From NCBI RefSeq assembly GCF_019090165.1, contig NZ_JAHRIB010000134.1, forward strand, positions 1 through 63,455: a DNA stretch of 63,455 nucleotides, in the 5' to 3' direction. The notes beneath the pieces are model-generated. The model was not told the origin of the DNA. It worked only from the letters and a program-made list of their open reading frames with translations, and searched no databases. Every line of letters begins with the position of its first letter. Position 1 is the stretch's first letter. This stretch comes from Streptomyces sp. BV286. Lineage in GTDB: Bacteria; Actinomycetota; Actinomycetes; Streptomycetales; Streptomycetaceae. Below, piece after piece: positions 51,506 through 58,884 of this stretch. The position numbers and the translations under genes were made by a program.

Positions 51506-52876
51506 ATGTCCGGCACTCAGACCCCGGCCCGCGCGGCCGACGAGGGCAGGGGGCTGCGGCGCAGTCTCGGCTTCCGCGACCTGGTCGTCTACGGCCTGCT
51601 GTTCATCGCCCCCATGGCCCCGGTCGGGGTCTTCGGGGCCCTCGACGCGAAGTCGCACGGGGCGGTCGCGCTGGTCTACGTCGTCGCCACGGTCGCGATG
51701 GCGTTCACCGCATTCAGCTACGCGCAGATGGTGCGGGTGGTCCCCCAGGCGGGTTCGGTGTTCGCCTACGCGCGCGCGGGGCTCGGCAAGGAGGCGGGGT
51801 TCGTCGCCGGGTGGATGGCGATGCTGGACTACCTGCTCATCCCGGCGGTGGCGTACCTCTTCTCCGGGATCGCGATGAACGCCCTGGTCCCCGAGGTCTC
51901 GCGGTGGGTGTGGACGGCGCTCGCGGTCGTCGTCACGACGCTGCTGAACCTGTGGGGGGTGCGGGCCGCGGCCCGTGTCGGTTTCCTGGTGCTCGCGATG
52001 GAGATCGTGGTCCTTCTCGTCTTCGTCGTGTCGGCGGTCGTGGTCCTCGCGCGCGACGGGGCACAGCGGGGCTGGCTGTCGCCCTTCTCCGGAGACGGCT
52101 CCCAGGGGGCGTTCGCGCTGTCCGCGGTCCTCGGAGCCGTGTCGATCGCCGTGCTGTCGTACCTGGGCTTCGACGCGATCGCCTCCTTCGCGGAGGAGGT
52201 CACCGGCAGTTCGGAGAAGGTCGCGAGGGCGGTGCTGTTCTGTCTCGCCCTCGCCGGTGTGCTGTTCATCGCACAGACGTACCTGGTCGCCCTCCTGGAG
52301 CCGGTGTCGTCCGCGCAGCTCGCGGCCGATCCCGTCCGGCAGGGATCGGCCTTCTACGACGCCGTGGACGCCTCGGTCGGCACGTGGCTGCACGACCTGG
52401 TGGCCGTGAGCAAGGCGATCGGGGCGGCGTTCGCGGCGCTGGCCGGGCAGGCCGCGGCGGGGCGGCTGCTGTTCGCGATGTCCCGGGACCGGCGGCTGCC
52501 GCGCGCCCTGTCGAGGACGGACTCCGGGGTGCCGCGCGTCGCCCTGTCCTGTGCGGCCGTCATCACCCTGGTCGCCGCGGTGTGGGCGGCGCGGCGCGAC
52601 GACGGGATGGACCACCTGGTGTCGGTGGTGGACGTCGGGGCGCTGACCGCCTTCACCCTGCTGCACGCGAGCGTGGTCGGCTGGTTCGCCGTGCGGCGGC
52701 GGGGCGGGCCTGTCGTGTGGTGGCGGCATGTGCTGGTGCCCGTCGTCGGCGCGGGGATCACCGTCCTGGTGATCTTCGAGGCGTCCGGGGCGGCGCAGGT
52801 GGTGGGGGCGGTGTGGTTCGCGGTGGGGCTCGTGGTGCTGCTGGTTCAGCGGGGGCGGGCGCCGGCGGCCGGCTGA
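51506..52876 (+). CDS. APC-family amino acid permease
   Basis: A 456-residue membrane transporter with about 12 helices. The N-terminal GFRDLVVYGLLFIAPMAPVG and later SYAQMVRVVPQAGSVFAYAR are the first-helix and consensus amphipathic regions of the amino acid-polyamine-organocation superfamily. A further conserved stretch is FDAIASFAEEVTGSSEKVAR. ATG 51506 has GGGAGG 6 nt upstream; the in-frame ATG at 51392 lies in the ispH promoter. The substrate cannot be told. It is divergent from ispH. Confidence 0.88.
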   Translation: MSGTQTPARAADEGRGLRRSLGFRDLVVYGLLFIAPMAPVGVFGALDAKSHGAVALVYVVATVAMAFTAFSYAQMVRVVPQAGSVFAYARAGLGKEAGFVAGWMAMLDYLLIPAVAYLFSGIAMNALVPEVSRWVWTALAVVVTTLLNLWGVRAAARVGFLVLAMEIVVLLVFVVSAVVVLARDGAQRGWLSPFSGDGSQGAFALSAVLGAVSIAVLSYLGFDAIASFAEEVTGSSEKVARAVLFCLALAGVLFIAQTYLVALLEPVSSAQLAADPVRQGSAFYDAVDASVGTWLHDLVAVSKAIGAAFAALAGQAAAGRLLFAMSRDRRLPRALSRTDSGVPRVALSCAAVITLVAAVWAARRDDGMDHLVSVVDVGALTAFTLLHASVVGWFAVRRRGGPVVWWRHVLVPVVGAGITVLVIFEASGAAQVVGAVWFAVGLVVLLVQRGRAPAAG

Positions 52877-52931
52877 GCCGGGGGTCGCGCCCCGCCGCGC
52901 ACGTATGGGCGGCGCTGTCCGAGGCGGCCGC

Positions 52932-52937
52932 TACGCT
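52932..52937 (+). promoter_or_regulatory. -10 box for leaderless xseA transcript
   Basis: TACGCT, then CGCGGC (6 nt), then ATG at 52944. Confidence 0.45.
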
Positions 52938-52943
52938 CGCGGC

Positions 52944-54164
52944 ATGGCTCTCAACACGTCCGCGGACACTCCGCTGCCCGTCGGTGAGGTGTCGCGGCTC
53001 ATCGGGGGATGGATCGACCGCCTGGGCGCGGTGTGGGTCGAGGGGCAGATCACCCAGTTGTCGCGCCGCCCGGGCGCGGGCGTCGTCTTCCTGACGCTGC
53101 GCGACCCGTCGCACGACATCTCCGTGAGCGTGACCTGCTACCGGCAGGTGTTCGACGCGGTCGCCGACGTGGTGAGCGAGGGCGCCCGCGTCGTCGTCCA
53201 CGCGAAGCCCGAGTGGTACGCGCCGCGTGGGCAGTTGTCGCTGCGGGCCGTCGAGATCAAGCCGGTGGGCGTCGGTGAACTGCTCGCCCGGCTGGAGCGG
53301 CTCAAGAAGTCCCTTGCCGCGGAAGGGCTGTTCGCGGCCGACCGGAAGAAGCCGCTGCCCTTCCTGCCCCAGCTCGTCGGGCTGGTCTGCGGCCGGGCCT
53401 CCGCCGCCGAGCGGGACGTGCTGGAGAACGCGCGGCACCGCTGGCCCGCCGTCCGCTTCGAGGTGCGCAACGTCGCCGTGCAGGGCGTCCACGCGGTCCC
53501 CCAGGTCGTCCAGGCGGTGAAGGAGCTGGACGCCCTCGACGACGTCGACGTGATCATCGTGACGCGCGGCGGCGGCAGCGTGGAGGACCTCCTTCCGTTC
53601 TCGGACGAGCAGCTCGTACGCGCGGTCGCGTCCTGCCGTACTCCCGTGGTGTCGGCCATCGGCCACGAGCCCGACAACCCGCTGCTGGACCACGTGGCCG
53701 ACCTGCGTGCCTCCACTCCGACCGACGCGGCGAAGAAGGTCGTACCGGACGTCGGCGAGGAGTACGAGCGTGTCCGGCTCCTGCGGGACCGCGCCCGGCG
53801 CAGCGTCCGGTCGTTCCTCGACCGGGAGGAGAGGGGCCTCGCGCACGCGCTGGCGCGTCCCTCGATAGAGGATCCGCACCGGATGGTCGACGAGCGGGCG
53901 GACCACGTGTCCTCGCTGCTGGACCGCGGCCGCCGCACGCTCGGGCATCTCCTCGACCGCGCGGACTCGGAGCTGACGCACACGCACGCGCGCGTGGTGG
54001 CCCTCTCCCCCGCCGCGACCCTCGAACGGGGTTATGCGGTCCTGCAGAAGTCCGACGGCCACGCCGTCCGGTCCCCCGACGAGGTGACGGCGGACGAGCC
54101 CCTGCGGGCGCGCGTCGCCGAGGGCGAGTTCACGGTACGAGCCGATGTCCGAGACAGAACCTAG
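52944..54164 (+). CDS. xseA: Exodeoxyribonuclease VII large subunit
   Basis: A 406-residue protein. N-terminal OB-fold (about 12-105: VSRLIGGWIDRLGAVWVEGQ), then the catalytic domain with the conserved GLVCGRASAAERDVLE, TRGGGSVEDLLPFSDE and SAIGHEPDNPLLDHVADLRASTPT blocks. The C-terminal coiled-coil region is shorter than in E. coli XseA, as usual in actinobacteria, and ends with the SPAATLERGYAVLQ segment. It degrades single-stranded DNA with XseB. ATG 52944 is supported by the TACGCT box. Confidence 0.95.
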   Translation: MALNTSADTPLPVGEVSRLIGGWIDRLGAVWVEGQITQLSRRPGAGVVFLTLRDPSHDISVSVTCYRQVFDAVADVVSEGARVVVHAKPEWYAPRGQLSLRAVEIKPVGVGELLARLERLKKSLAAEGLFAADRKKPLPFLPQLVGLVCGRASAAERDVLENARHRWPAVRFEVRNVAVQGVHAVPQVVQAVKELDALDDVDVIIVTRGGGSVEDLLPFSDEQLVRAVASCRTPVVSAIGHEPDNPLLDHVADLRASTPTDAAKKVVPDVGEEYERVRLLRDRARRSVRSFLDREERGLAHALARPSIEDPHRMVDERADHVSSLLDRGRRTLGHLLDRADSELTHTHARVVALSPAATLERGYAVLQKSDGHAVRSPDEVTADEPLRARVAEGEFTVRADVRDRT

Positions 54165-54167
54165 GGT
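54162..54167 (+). promoter_or_regulatory. -10-like box overlapping the xseA stop
   Basis: TAGGGT, then GGACGC (6 nt), then the xseB ATG at 54174. Its first three bases are the xseA TAG stop. AGGGTGG could instead be a Shine-Dalgarno, so either a leaderless start or ordinary operon translation is possible. Confidence 0.35.
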
Positions 54168-54173
54168 GGACGC

Positions 54174-54422
54174 ATGACCAGCAAGACGGACGAGGCGCTC
54201 GGGTACGAGCAGGCGCGGGACGAGCTCATCGAGGTCGTCCGACGCCTGGAGACGGGCGGTACGACACTCGAGGAGTCGCTCGCCCTGTGGGAGCGGGGCG
54301 AGGAGCTGGCGAAGGTGTGCCGGCGGTGGCTGGAAGGGGCCCGCGCGCGCCTCGACGCGGCCCTGGCCGAGGAGGAGACGGCGACGGCGGGCTCGGCGAC
54401 GGACACCACCGACGGCCAGTAG
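54174..54422 (+). CDS. xseB: Exodeoxyribonuclease VII small subunit
   Basis: An 82-residue helical protein with the family core YEQARDELIEVVRRLETGGTTLEESLALWERGEEL (about 9-43) and CRRWLEGARARLDAAL. It binds XseA to make the exonuclease complex. Nine bp after xseA. The C-terminus is Glu/Thr/Ala-rich and not conserved. Length fits the family. Confidence 0.94.
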   Translation: MTSKTDEALGYEQARDELIEVVRRLETGGTTLEESLALWERGEELAKVCRRWLEGARARLDAALAEEETATAGSATDTTDGQ

Positions 54423-54842
54423 GTCCACGCCACCCCCGGCCGGACTCCGGTCGGTCCGGCCCGGGGCCGGGTCCGAGGTGGTCGGGCCGGCTCCGAATAA
54501 CCGGGGGGCGGCTCCGAGCAGGCGGGCCGGGCCCGAATGTCCGGGACCCCTCTCCGGACCCTGTCCGGACCGCCTCCGCGAGTAATGCGGACCCCTTCCA
54601 GCTCGGCTGCGGTCGGCGATGAGAACCCCTGGTTCCGCAGCGGCGTGCCCACAGCCGCCGACGCCGGGCCGGGTCCTGCGAGTTCCGGCCCACGAGCTGC
54701 GCACCGCGCGGCCTGCGCCCACGGCTCGTGCCTCACGACTTGCGCTTCATGACTCTCGCCCGTGCTCTATGCCCCCGTGCCCCGCGGCCCTCCTGCCCCG
54801 CGACCCCGTGCCCTGTGAATCGGATCACCCTGCTCCACTTTT
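54423..54842. other. Gene-free GC-rich region
   Basis: About 420 bp after xseB. It contains GC-rich inverted segments near 54436-54475 (CCGGCCGGACTCC...GGTCCGGCCCGG type) that could terminate xseAB, and short ORFs without coding bias or ribosome sites. No RNA gene recognised. Confidence 0.5.
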
Positions 54843-54873
54843 GGTTGAAGCTTAAACCTCATCGCCGTATCGT
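54843..54873 (+). promoter_or_regulatory. Reductase promoter overlapped by a MarR-like palindrome
   Basis: GGTTGAAGCTTAAACC (54843-54858) is a 16-bp palindrome with one mismatched pair. It covers a -35 TTGAAG (54845-54850), followed at exactly 17 bp by a -10 TATCGT (54868-54873). The arrangement suits repression by a MarR/HxlR-type dimer, whose sites often read TTGAAnnTTnAA (family knowledge; regulator not in window). Confidence 0.6.
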
Positions 54874-54930
54874 CGGACGGGCCAGCTGATCCCACGGGAT
54901 CCGACGCACGTCCCGAGAAGGTTGTTCTTC

Positions 54931-55521
54931 ATGTCCCTCGTTCTTGACCCCGCCGCCCAGGACCTGCTCTTCCGCGAGGCCCGCACCGCCAACGCCTTCA
55001 CCGACGAGCCGGTGACCGACGAGCAGGTGCAGGCGATCTACGACCTGGTCAAGTACGGCCCGACCGCCTTCAACCAGTCGCCGCTGCGCATCACCCTGGT
55101 CCGCTCCGCCGAGGCCCGCGAGCGCCTGGTGCAGCACATGGCCGAGGGCAACCAGCCGAAGACGGCCACCGCCCCCCTCGTCGCGATCCTCTCCGCGGAC
55201 AACGAGTTCCACGACGAGCTGCCGTATCTCCTCCCGCACTTCCCGCAGGCCAAGGACCTCTTCTTCAGCGAGCGCCCGGTGCGTGAGAACGCCGCCGCCC
55301 TCAACGCCGCGCTGCAGGCCGCGTACTTCATCGTCGGCGTCCGCGCCGCCGGCCTGTCCGCCGGCCCGATGACGGGCTTCGACTTCGCGGGCGTCCAGAA
55401 GGAGTTCCTCGACGACGACCACACCCCGCTGATGGTGGTCAACATCGGCAGGCCCGCCGAGGACGCCTGGTTCGCGCGCTCCCCGCGCCTGGAGGCCGAC
55501 CAGGTCATCACGACGGTCTGA
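54931..55521 (+). CDS. Malonic semialdehyde reductase-type nitroreductase-fold flavoenzyme
   Basis: A 196-residue FMN-dependent protein of the nitroreductase family, closest in length and motifs to RutE/malonic semialdehyde reductase: TANAFTDEPVTDEQV near the start, KYGPTAFNQSPLRITLVRS (about 34-52) as the FMN-binding SS/NQ-type loop, and ALQAAYFIVGVRAAGL with MTGFD in the middle. NADPH-dependent reduction of small aldehydes or quinones is likely. ATG 54931 has GAGAAGG about 9 nt upstream. Promoter and palindrome lie 60-90 bp before it. Confidence 0.87.
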   Translation: MSLVLDPAAQDLLFREARTANAFTDEPVTDEQVQAIYDLVKYGPTAFNQSPLRITLVRSAEARERLVQHMAEGNQPKTATAPLVAILSADNEFHDELPYLLPHFPQAKDLFFSERPVRENAAALNAALQAAYFIVGVRAAGLSAGPMTGFDFAGVQKEFLDDDHTPLMVVNIGRPAEDAWFARSPRLEADQVITTV

Positions 55522-55565
55522 TGATCTGATCCGTGCCGGCCGGGCAGCCCCCGGCCGCGCCCCGG

Positions 55566-55608
55566 ACATGCGAGAAGCCCCCGGCCGCGCCGGGGGCTTC
55601 TCGCATGT
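55566..55608. terminator. 20-bp perfect-stem bidirectional terminator
   Basis: Arms 55566-55585 and 55589-55608 (core GAAGCCCCCGGC) are perfectly complementary with a 3-nt loop, in the convergent gap between the reductase and DUF4245 genes. Confidence 0.85.
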
Positions 55609-55656
55609 TCCGTCATGTGCCGGGTCGGGCGGGACGCGGCTGCCGTGCCTTCGCGC

Positions 55657-56175
55657 TCACGACGTCTTCAGGGCCTCCGCCATCTTCGCCAGCCGAGCGA
55701 ACGACGCCGTGCCCGTGACCACGGTCGTGGAGTTCTTCTCGCGGAGCACGAGCGCGTCGTACCGCGCGCCCTTGTACCGCTTCCAGGTCCGCTCGCCGAT
55801 GCGCTGTTCGACGTTCGTCTCCTCGGCACCCTGACTGGCGTCCTCGATGAACGTGACGGGCTTCTGAGTGGACTGCTCGATCGCCACGTACTCCCCGTCG
55901 GGGTCGTGGAATCCGAGGTGCCACGCGTCGAAGTCGTCTCCCCGGAACCTCACCGAGGTCGCCTTCCACTCCCGGGACAGGCCCTCGGGCGCCGCCACCG
56001 GATAGGCGGCCGCGCGGCGCGCCGTGAGGAGCTCCACGCGGTAGTCGACCCGTTCGAGAGGGGGCTCCGAGTCGTCATTGGGGATGAAGACGTAGATGAA
56101 GCCCGCGACGATGCCGATCAGGCCCAGGGACAACACCATGTCCCGGACCGACTGCTTGCCTTTCATTCCTGCCAC
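55657..56175 (-). CDS. DUF4245 membrane-anchored protein
   Basis: A 172-residue protein with one N-terminal helix (about 12-30, MVLSLGLIGIVAGFIYVFIP), then an extracytoplasmic domain with YPVAAPEGL, WHLGFHDPDGEYVAIEQST and TVVTGTASFARLAKMAEAL. This pattern is DUF4245, an actinobacterial family of unknown function. Start GTG 56175; GACGAT lies 6 nt upstream, a poor -10, so leaderless status is unsure. ATG 56166 is an alternative. Divergent from glpX with a 178-bp shared control region. Confidence 0.83.
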   Translation of the reverse strand: MAGMKGKQSVRDMVLSLGLIGIVAGFIYVFIPNDDSEPPLERVDYRVELLTARRAAAYPVAAPEGLSREWKATSVRFRGDDFDAWHLGFHDPDGEYVAIEQSTQKPVTFIEDASQGAEETNVEQRIGERTWKRYKGARYDALVLREKNSTTVVTGTASFARLAKMAEALKTS

Positions 56176-56353
56176 GTCCCCATCGTCGCAGGTGTACTGG
56201 TCTGCTCATCCGTGGGGCCCCCTGCTCATTTTGTCGGACTGGGGATAGAGTCGGCCCGAACCCTCACCGGCCGCCCGCCCGTCTCCCACCACCGCCCTTC
56301 CAAGGCCGCCCTACGGGCGCAGTTTTTGTCTCGTATCAGAAAGGTGCGCTCCG

Positions 56354-57385
56354 ATGACCGAGCATCACTTGCCGTCCGAACTCGAGGTCCCGTCCGAGGC
56401 CCCCGACCGCAACCTCGCCCTGGAGCTCGTCCGGGTCACCGAGGCCGCCGCGATGGCCGCGGGCCGCTGGGTCGGCCGCGGCGACAAGAACGGCGCCGAC
56501 GGCGCGGCGGTACGAGCCATGCGGACCCTCGTCTCCACCGTCTCGATGAACGGCGTCGTCGTCATCGGGGAGGGCGAGAAGGACGAGGCCCCGATGCTCT
56601 TCAACGGAGAGCAGGTCGGGGACGGAACGGGCCCCGAGTGCGACATCGCCGTGGACCCGATCGACGGAACCACCCTCACCGCCAAGGGCATGACGAACGC
56701 GATCGCGGTGCTGGCCGCCGCCGACCGCGGCACCATGTTCGACCCGTCCGCGGTCTTCTACATGGACAAGCTGGTCACCGGCCCCGAGGCCGCGGACTTC
56801 GTCGACATCAACGCCCCGGTGTCCGTGAACATCCGCAGGGTCGCCAAGGCCAAGCGCGTCACGCCCGAGGACGTCACGGTCGTCATCCTCGACCGGCCGC
56901 GCCACGAGGGCATCATCAACGAGATCCGGGAGACCGGCGCGCGCATCAAGCTCATCTCCGACGGCGACGTCGCGGGCTCGATCCTGGCGCTGCGCGAGGG
57001 CACGGGCATCGATCTGCTGCTCGGCATCGGTGGCACGCCCGAGGGCATCATCTCGGCCTGCGCCGTGAAGTGCCTGGGCGGCACCATCCAGGGCAAGCTG
57101 TGGCCCAAGGACGACGAGGAGCGGCAGCGCGCCGTGGACGCGGGGCACGACCTCGACCGCGTCCTGCTCACCGACGACCTGGTCTCCGGCGAGAACGTCT
57201 TCTTCGTGGCGACCGGCATCACGGACGGCGAGCTGCTGCGGGGAGTGCGCTATCGCCCCGAGACCGCGACGACCGACTCGATCGTGATGCGCTCGAAGTC
57301 GGGAACGGTCCGGCAGATCACCTCGGAGCACCGGCTGGCGAAGCTGCGGGCCTACAGCGCGATCGACTTCGACCGCGCGAAGTAG
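56354..57385 (+). CDS. glpX: Class II fructose-1,6-bisphosphatase GlpX
   Basis: A 343-residue metal-dependent phosphatase of gluconeogenesis. Metal and phosphate-site motifs: GDKNGADGAAV (about 41-51), GEGEKDEAPML (about 72-82), DPIDGTTL (about 99-106) and GIGGTPEG near 218-225. Length fits actinobacterial GlpX. ATG 56354 has AAAGG about 9 nt upstream. It ends at a 23-bp-stem terminator. Confidence 0.95.
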   Translation: MTEHHLPSELEVPSEAPDRNLALELVRVTEAAAMAAGRWVGRGDKNGADGAAVRAMRTLVSTVSMNGVVVIGEGEKDEAPMLFNGEQVGDGTGPECDIAVDPIDGTTLTAKGMTNAIAVLAAADRGTMFDPSAVFYMDKLVTGPEAADFVDINAPVSVNIRRVAKAKRVTPEDVTVVILDRPRHEGIINEIRETGARIKLISDGDVAGSILALREGTGIDLLLGIGGTPEGIISACAVKCLGGTIQGKLWPKDDEERQRAVDAGHDLDRVLLTDDLVSGENVFFVATGITDGELLRGVRYRPETATTDSIVMRSKSGTVRQITSEHRLAKLRAYSAIDFDRAK

Positions 57386-57431
57386 CTCCACCGGAAGCAG
57401 CGCCGTCGGCCGGGCTGTTCACACGGGCTCG

Positions 57432-57483
57432 CGTACGGCGATGGGGCGCCCCCTGTGCGGAGGGGGCGCCCCATCGCCGTACG
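57432..57483. terminator. 23-bp perfect-stem bidirectional terminator
   Basis: Arms 57432-57454 and 57461-57483 are perfectly complementary over 23 bp with a GTGCGG loop, between convergent glpX and the WhiB-like gene. The right arm ends 1 bp before the WhiB-like stop codon. Confidence 0.9.
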
Positions 57484-57484
57484 G

Positions 57485-57862
57485 TCAGCCGGCCGCGGCT
57501 ATCGTCCCCGACGAGCGGGCCGCCTTCTGCAGTTCGACGTCGCGGCGGCGGCGCCGGGCGAGGACCACGCGGCGCTCGGCGGCGGTGAGGCCGCCCCAGA
57601 CGCCGTACGGCTCGGGCTGCAGCAGCGCGTGCTCCCTGCACTCGACCATCACGGGACAGCGCGCGCAGACCCGCTTCGCCGCTTCCTCCCGGGACAGCCT
57701 GGCCGCGGTGGGTTCTTTCGAGGGCGCGAAGAACAGCCCGGCCTCGTCCCGGCGGCACACGGCCTCCGTGTGCCATGGGGCGTCCTGGTCCCTGTCGCGC
57801 ACCGGCACCGGCTGGGGCGGAACGGCGGCGACCTGCAGGGACTGATGCGGCGGATGCAGCAC
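57485..57862 (-). CDS. wblI: WhiB-family iron-sulfur transcription regulator
   Basis: A 125-residue WhiB-like protein. The four cluster Cys are in EAVCRRDE (about 36), RVCARCPV (about 66 and 69) and VECREHA (about 75), giving C-x29-C-x2-C-x5-C; GVWGG follows, then a basic C-terminus (LARRRRRDVELQKAA) for DNA binding. GTG 57862 (MLHPPHQ) has AGGAG 6 nt upstream. The wblI name comes from position next to glpX as I recall from S. coelicolor and is less sure than the family. WhiB proteins sense redox/NO and bind sigma factors (established). Confidence 0.85.
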   Translation of the reverse strand: MLHPPHQSLQVAAVPPQPVPVRDRDQDAPWHTEAVCRRDEAGLFFAPSKEPTAARLSREEAAKRVCARCPVMVECREHALLQPEPYGVWGGLTAAERRVVLARRRRRDVELQKAARSSGTIAAAG

Positions 57863-58023
57863 GGTCTACTCCTGACGACGGCTTCGCGAGCGAGAGACGA
57901 TGCAGCAAGGCCTACCCGCTGTGCGCGCGCCTATGCACTCAGTTCCCGAGCGCGGAGGATCGCGGTCGGCGCCGGACCCCCACCGGCGGACCGGTGCCCT
58001 CCGCCCGACGGGATTCGCGACCG

Positions 58024-58719
58024 TCAATGCCCCAGGTGTTTGCGCAACTTGGCGTGCACCCGGTCGCCGACCCGGTCGAGGATGTCCTCGATCAGCTTGC
58101 CCCGCCTGGGCCTTGCCTCGATGCTGCCGAGAACGGCCAGGCCGTCCACGTACACGACGGGGGCGCCCTCCTCGCCCGAATCCAGCGTGTTCACCTCGAA
58201 GGTGCCGAGGACGCCGCCGCCGCTGCCGCGCAACGACACGTTCTCCGGGACGCGGATCTCGACGCTGCCGAACACCGAGATCGCCTTGATCACGACCTGC
58301 TGGTGCTCGAAGAGCGCCTCGCTGAGGTCTATCTCCACGCTGCCGAAGATGGCGTACGCGTGCGTGCGGCGGCCTACGCGCCAGCGGCCCTTGCGCACGG
58401 CGGCGCTGAACACCGCCACCACGTTCTCGTCGGCGACCGAGGGGACCGATCCCGGGGCGGGGCGGTTGGGGGCGGGCGCGAAGGAGGCGGCCGGGCGGGG
58501 CCGGTGGGCCGCCGGCAGGTCCGCCACCATCGGTTCCAGCTCGCCGACGGTCTTCGCACGGAAGACCTCCTCGACCCGCTCCGCGTGCTCCTCCGCGGTG
58601 AGGCGGCCCTCGGCGAGGGCCTCGCGCAGAATGTCCGCGGTCCGGTCGCGGTCCGCGTCGGAGGCCCGGAGGTCGGTGTGCTTCCGAAGGCCTGGTTCGC
58701 TGTGCTTCTGAAGGTCCAC
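58024..58719 (-). CDS. DUF1707 protein with cell-wall-active-antibiotic-response-like C-terminus
   Basis: A 231-residue protein. The N-terminal DUF1707 motif (LRASDADRDRTADILREALA, then GRLTAEEHAERVEEVFRAKT, about 18-60) is followed by a Pro/Ala linker and a beta-rich C-terminal domain with repeated FGSVEI (AIFGSVEIDL, SVFGSVEIRV, VLGSIEARP), resembling the LiaF/DUF2154 type. No membrane segment. Leaderless: TACGCT 6 nt before GTG 58719, with a CGCGAT-AG-ATCGCG palindrome further upstream. Function unknown, possibly envelope-stress-related. Confidence 0.83.
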   Translation of the reverse strand: MDLQKHSEPGLRKHTDLRASDADRDRTADILREALAEGRLTAEEHAERVEEVFRAKTVGELEPMVADLPAAHRPRPAASFAPAPNRPAPGSVPSVADENVVAVFSAAVRKGRWRVGRRTHAYAIFGSVEIDLSEALFEHQQVVIKAISVFGSVEIRVPENVSLRGSGGGVLGTFEVNTLDSGEEGAPVVYVDGLAVLGSIEARPRRGKLIEDILDRVGDRVHAKLRKHLGH

Positions 58720-58725
58720 GACAGC

Positions 58726-58751
58726 AGCGTACCCAAACGCGATAGATCGCG
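58726..58751 (-). promoter_or_regulatory. DUF1707 gene promoter with palindrome
   Basis: -10 TACGCT (58731-58726), 6 nt before the GTG. The inverted repeat CGCGAT-AG-ATCGCG (58738-58751) covers the spacer and -35 area, so it is a candidate operator. Confidence 0.45.
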
Positions 58752-58884
58752 ACTAGGGGTGTGGACGAGCGGGACGGGCCGAACTGAGCCTTACCTCACA
58801 AGCGCCTCCCGCGAGCCAGGTCCTACGCTGGTGGGCGCCGCCAACGGATGCCGGCCGCTGTCTGTCGATGAAGGATTTGGCGAG

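Noticed and set aside
54423..54930. Short ORFs in the gap after xseB
   Set aside because: No ribosome sites, no consistent third-position bias, and they cross inverted repeats and the reductase promoter.
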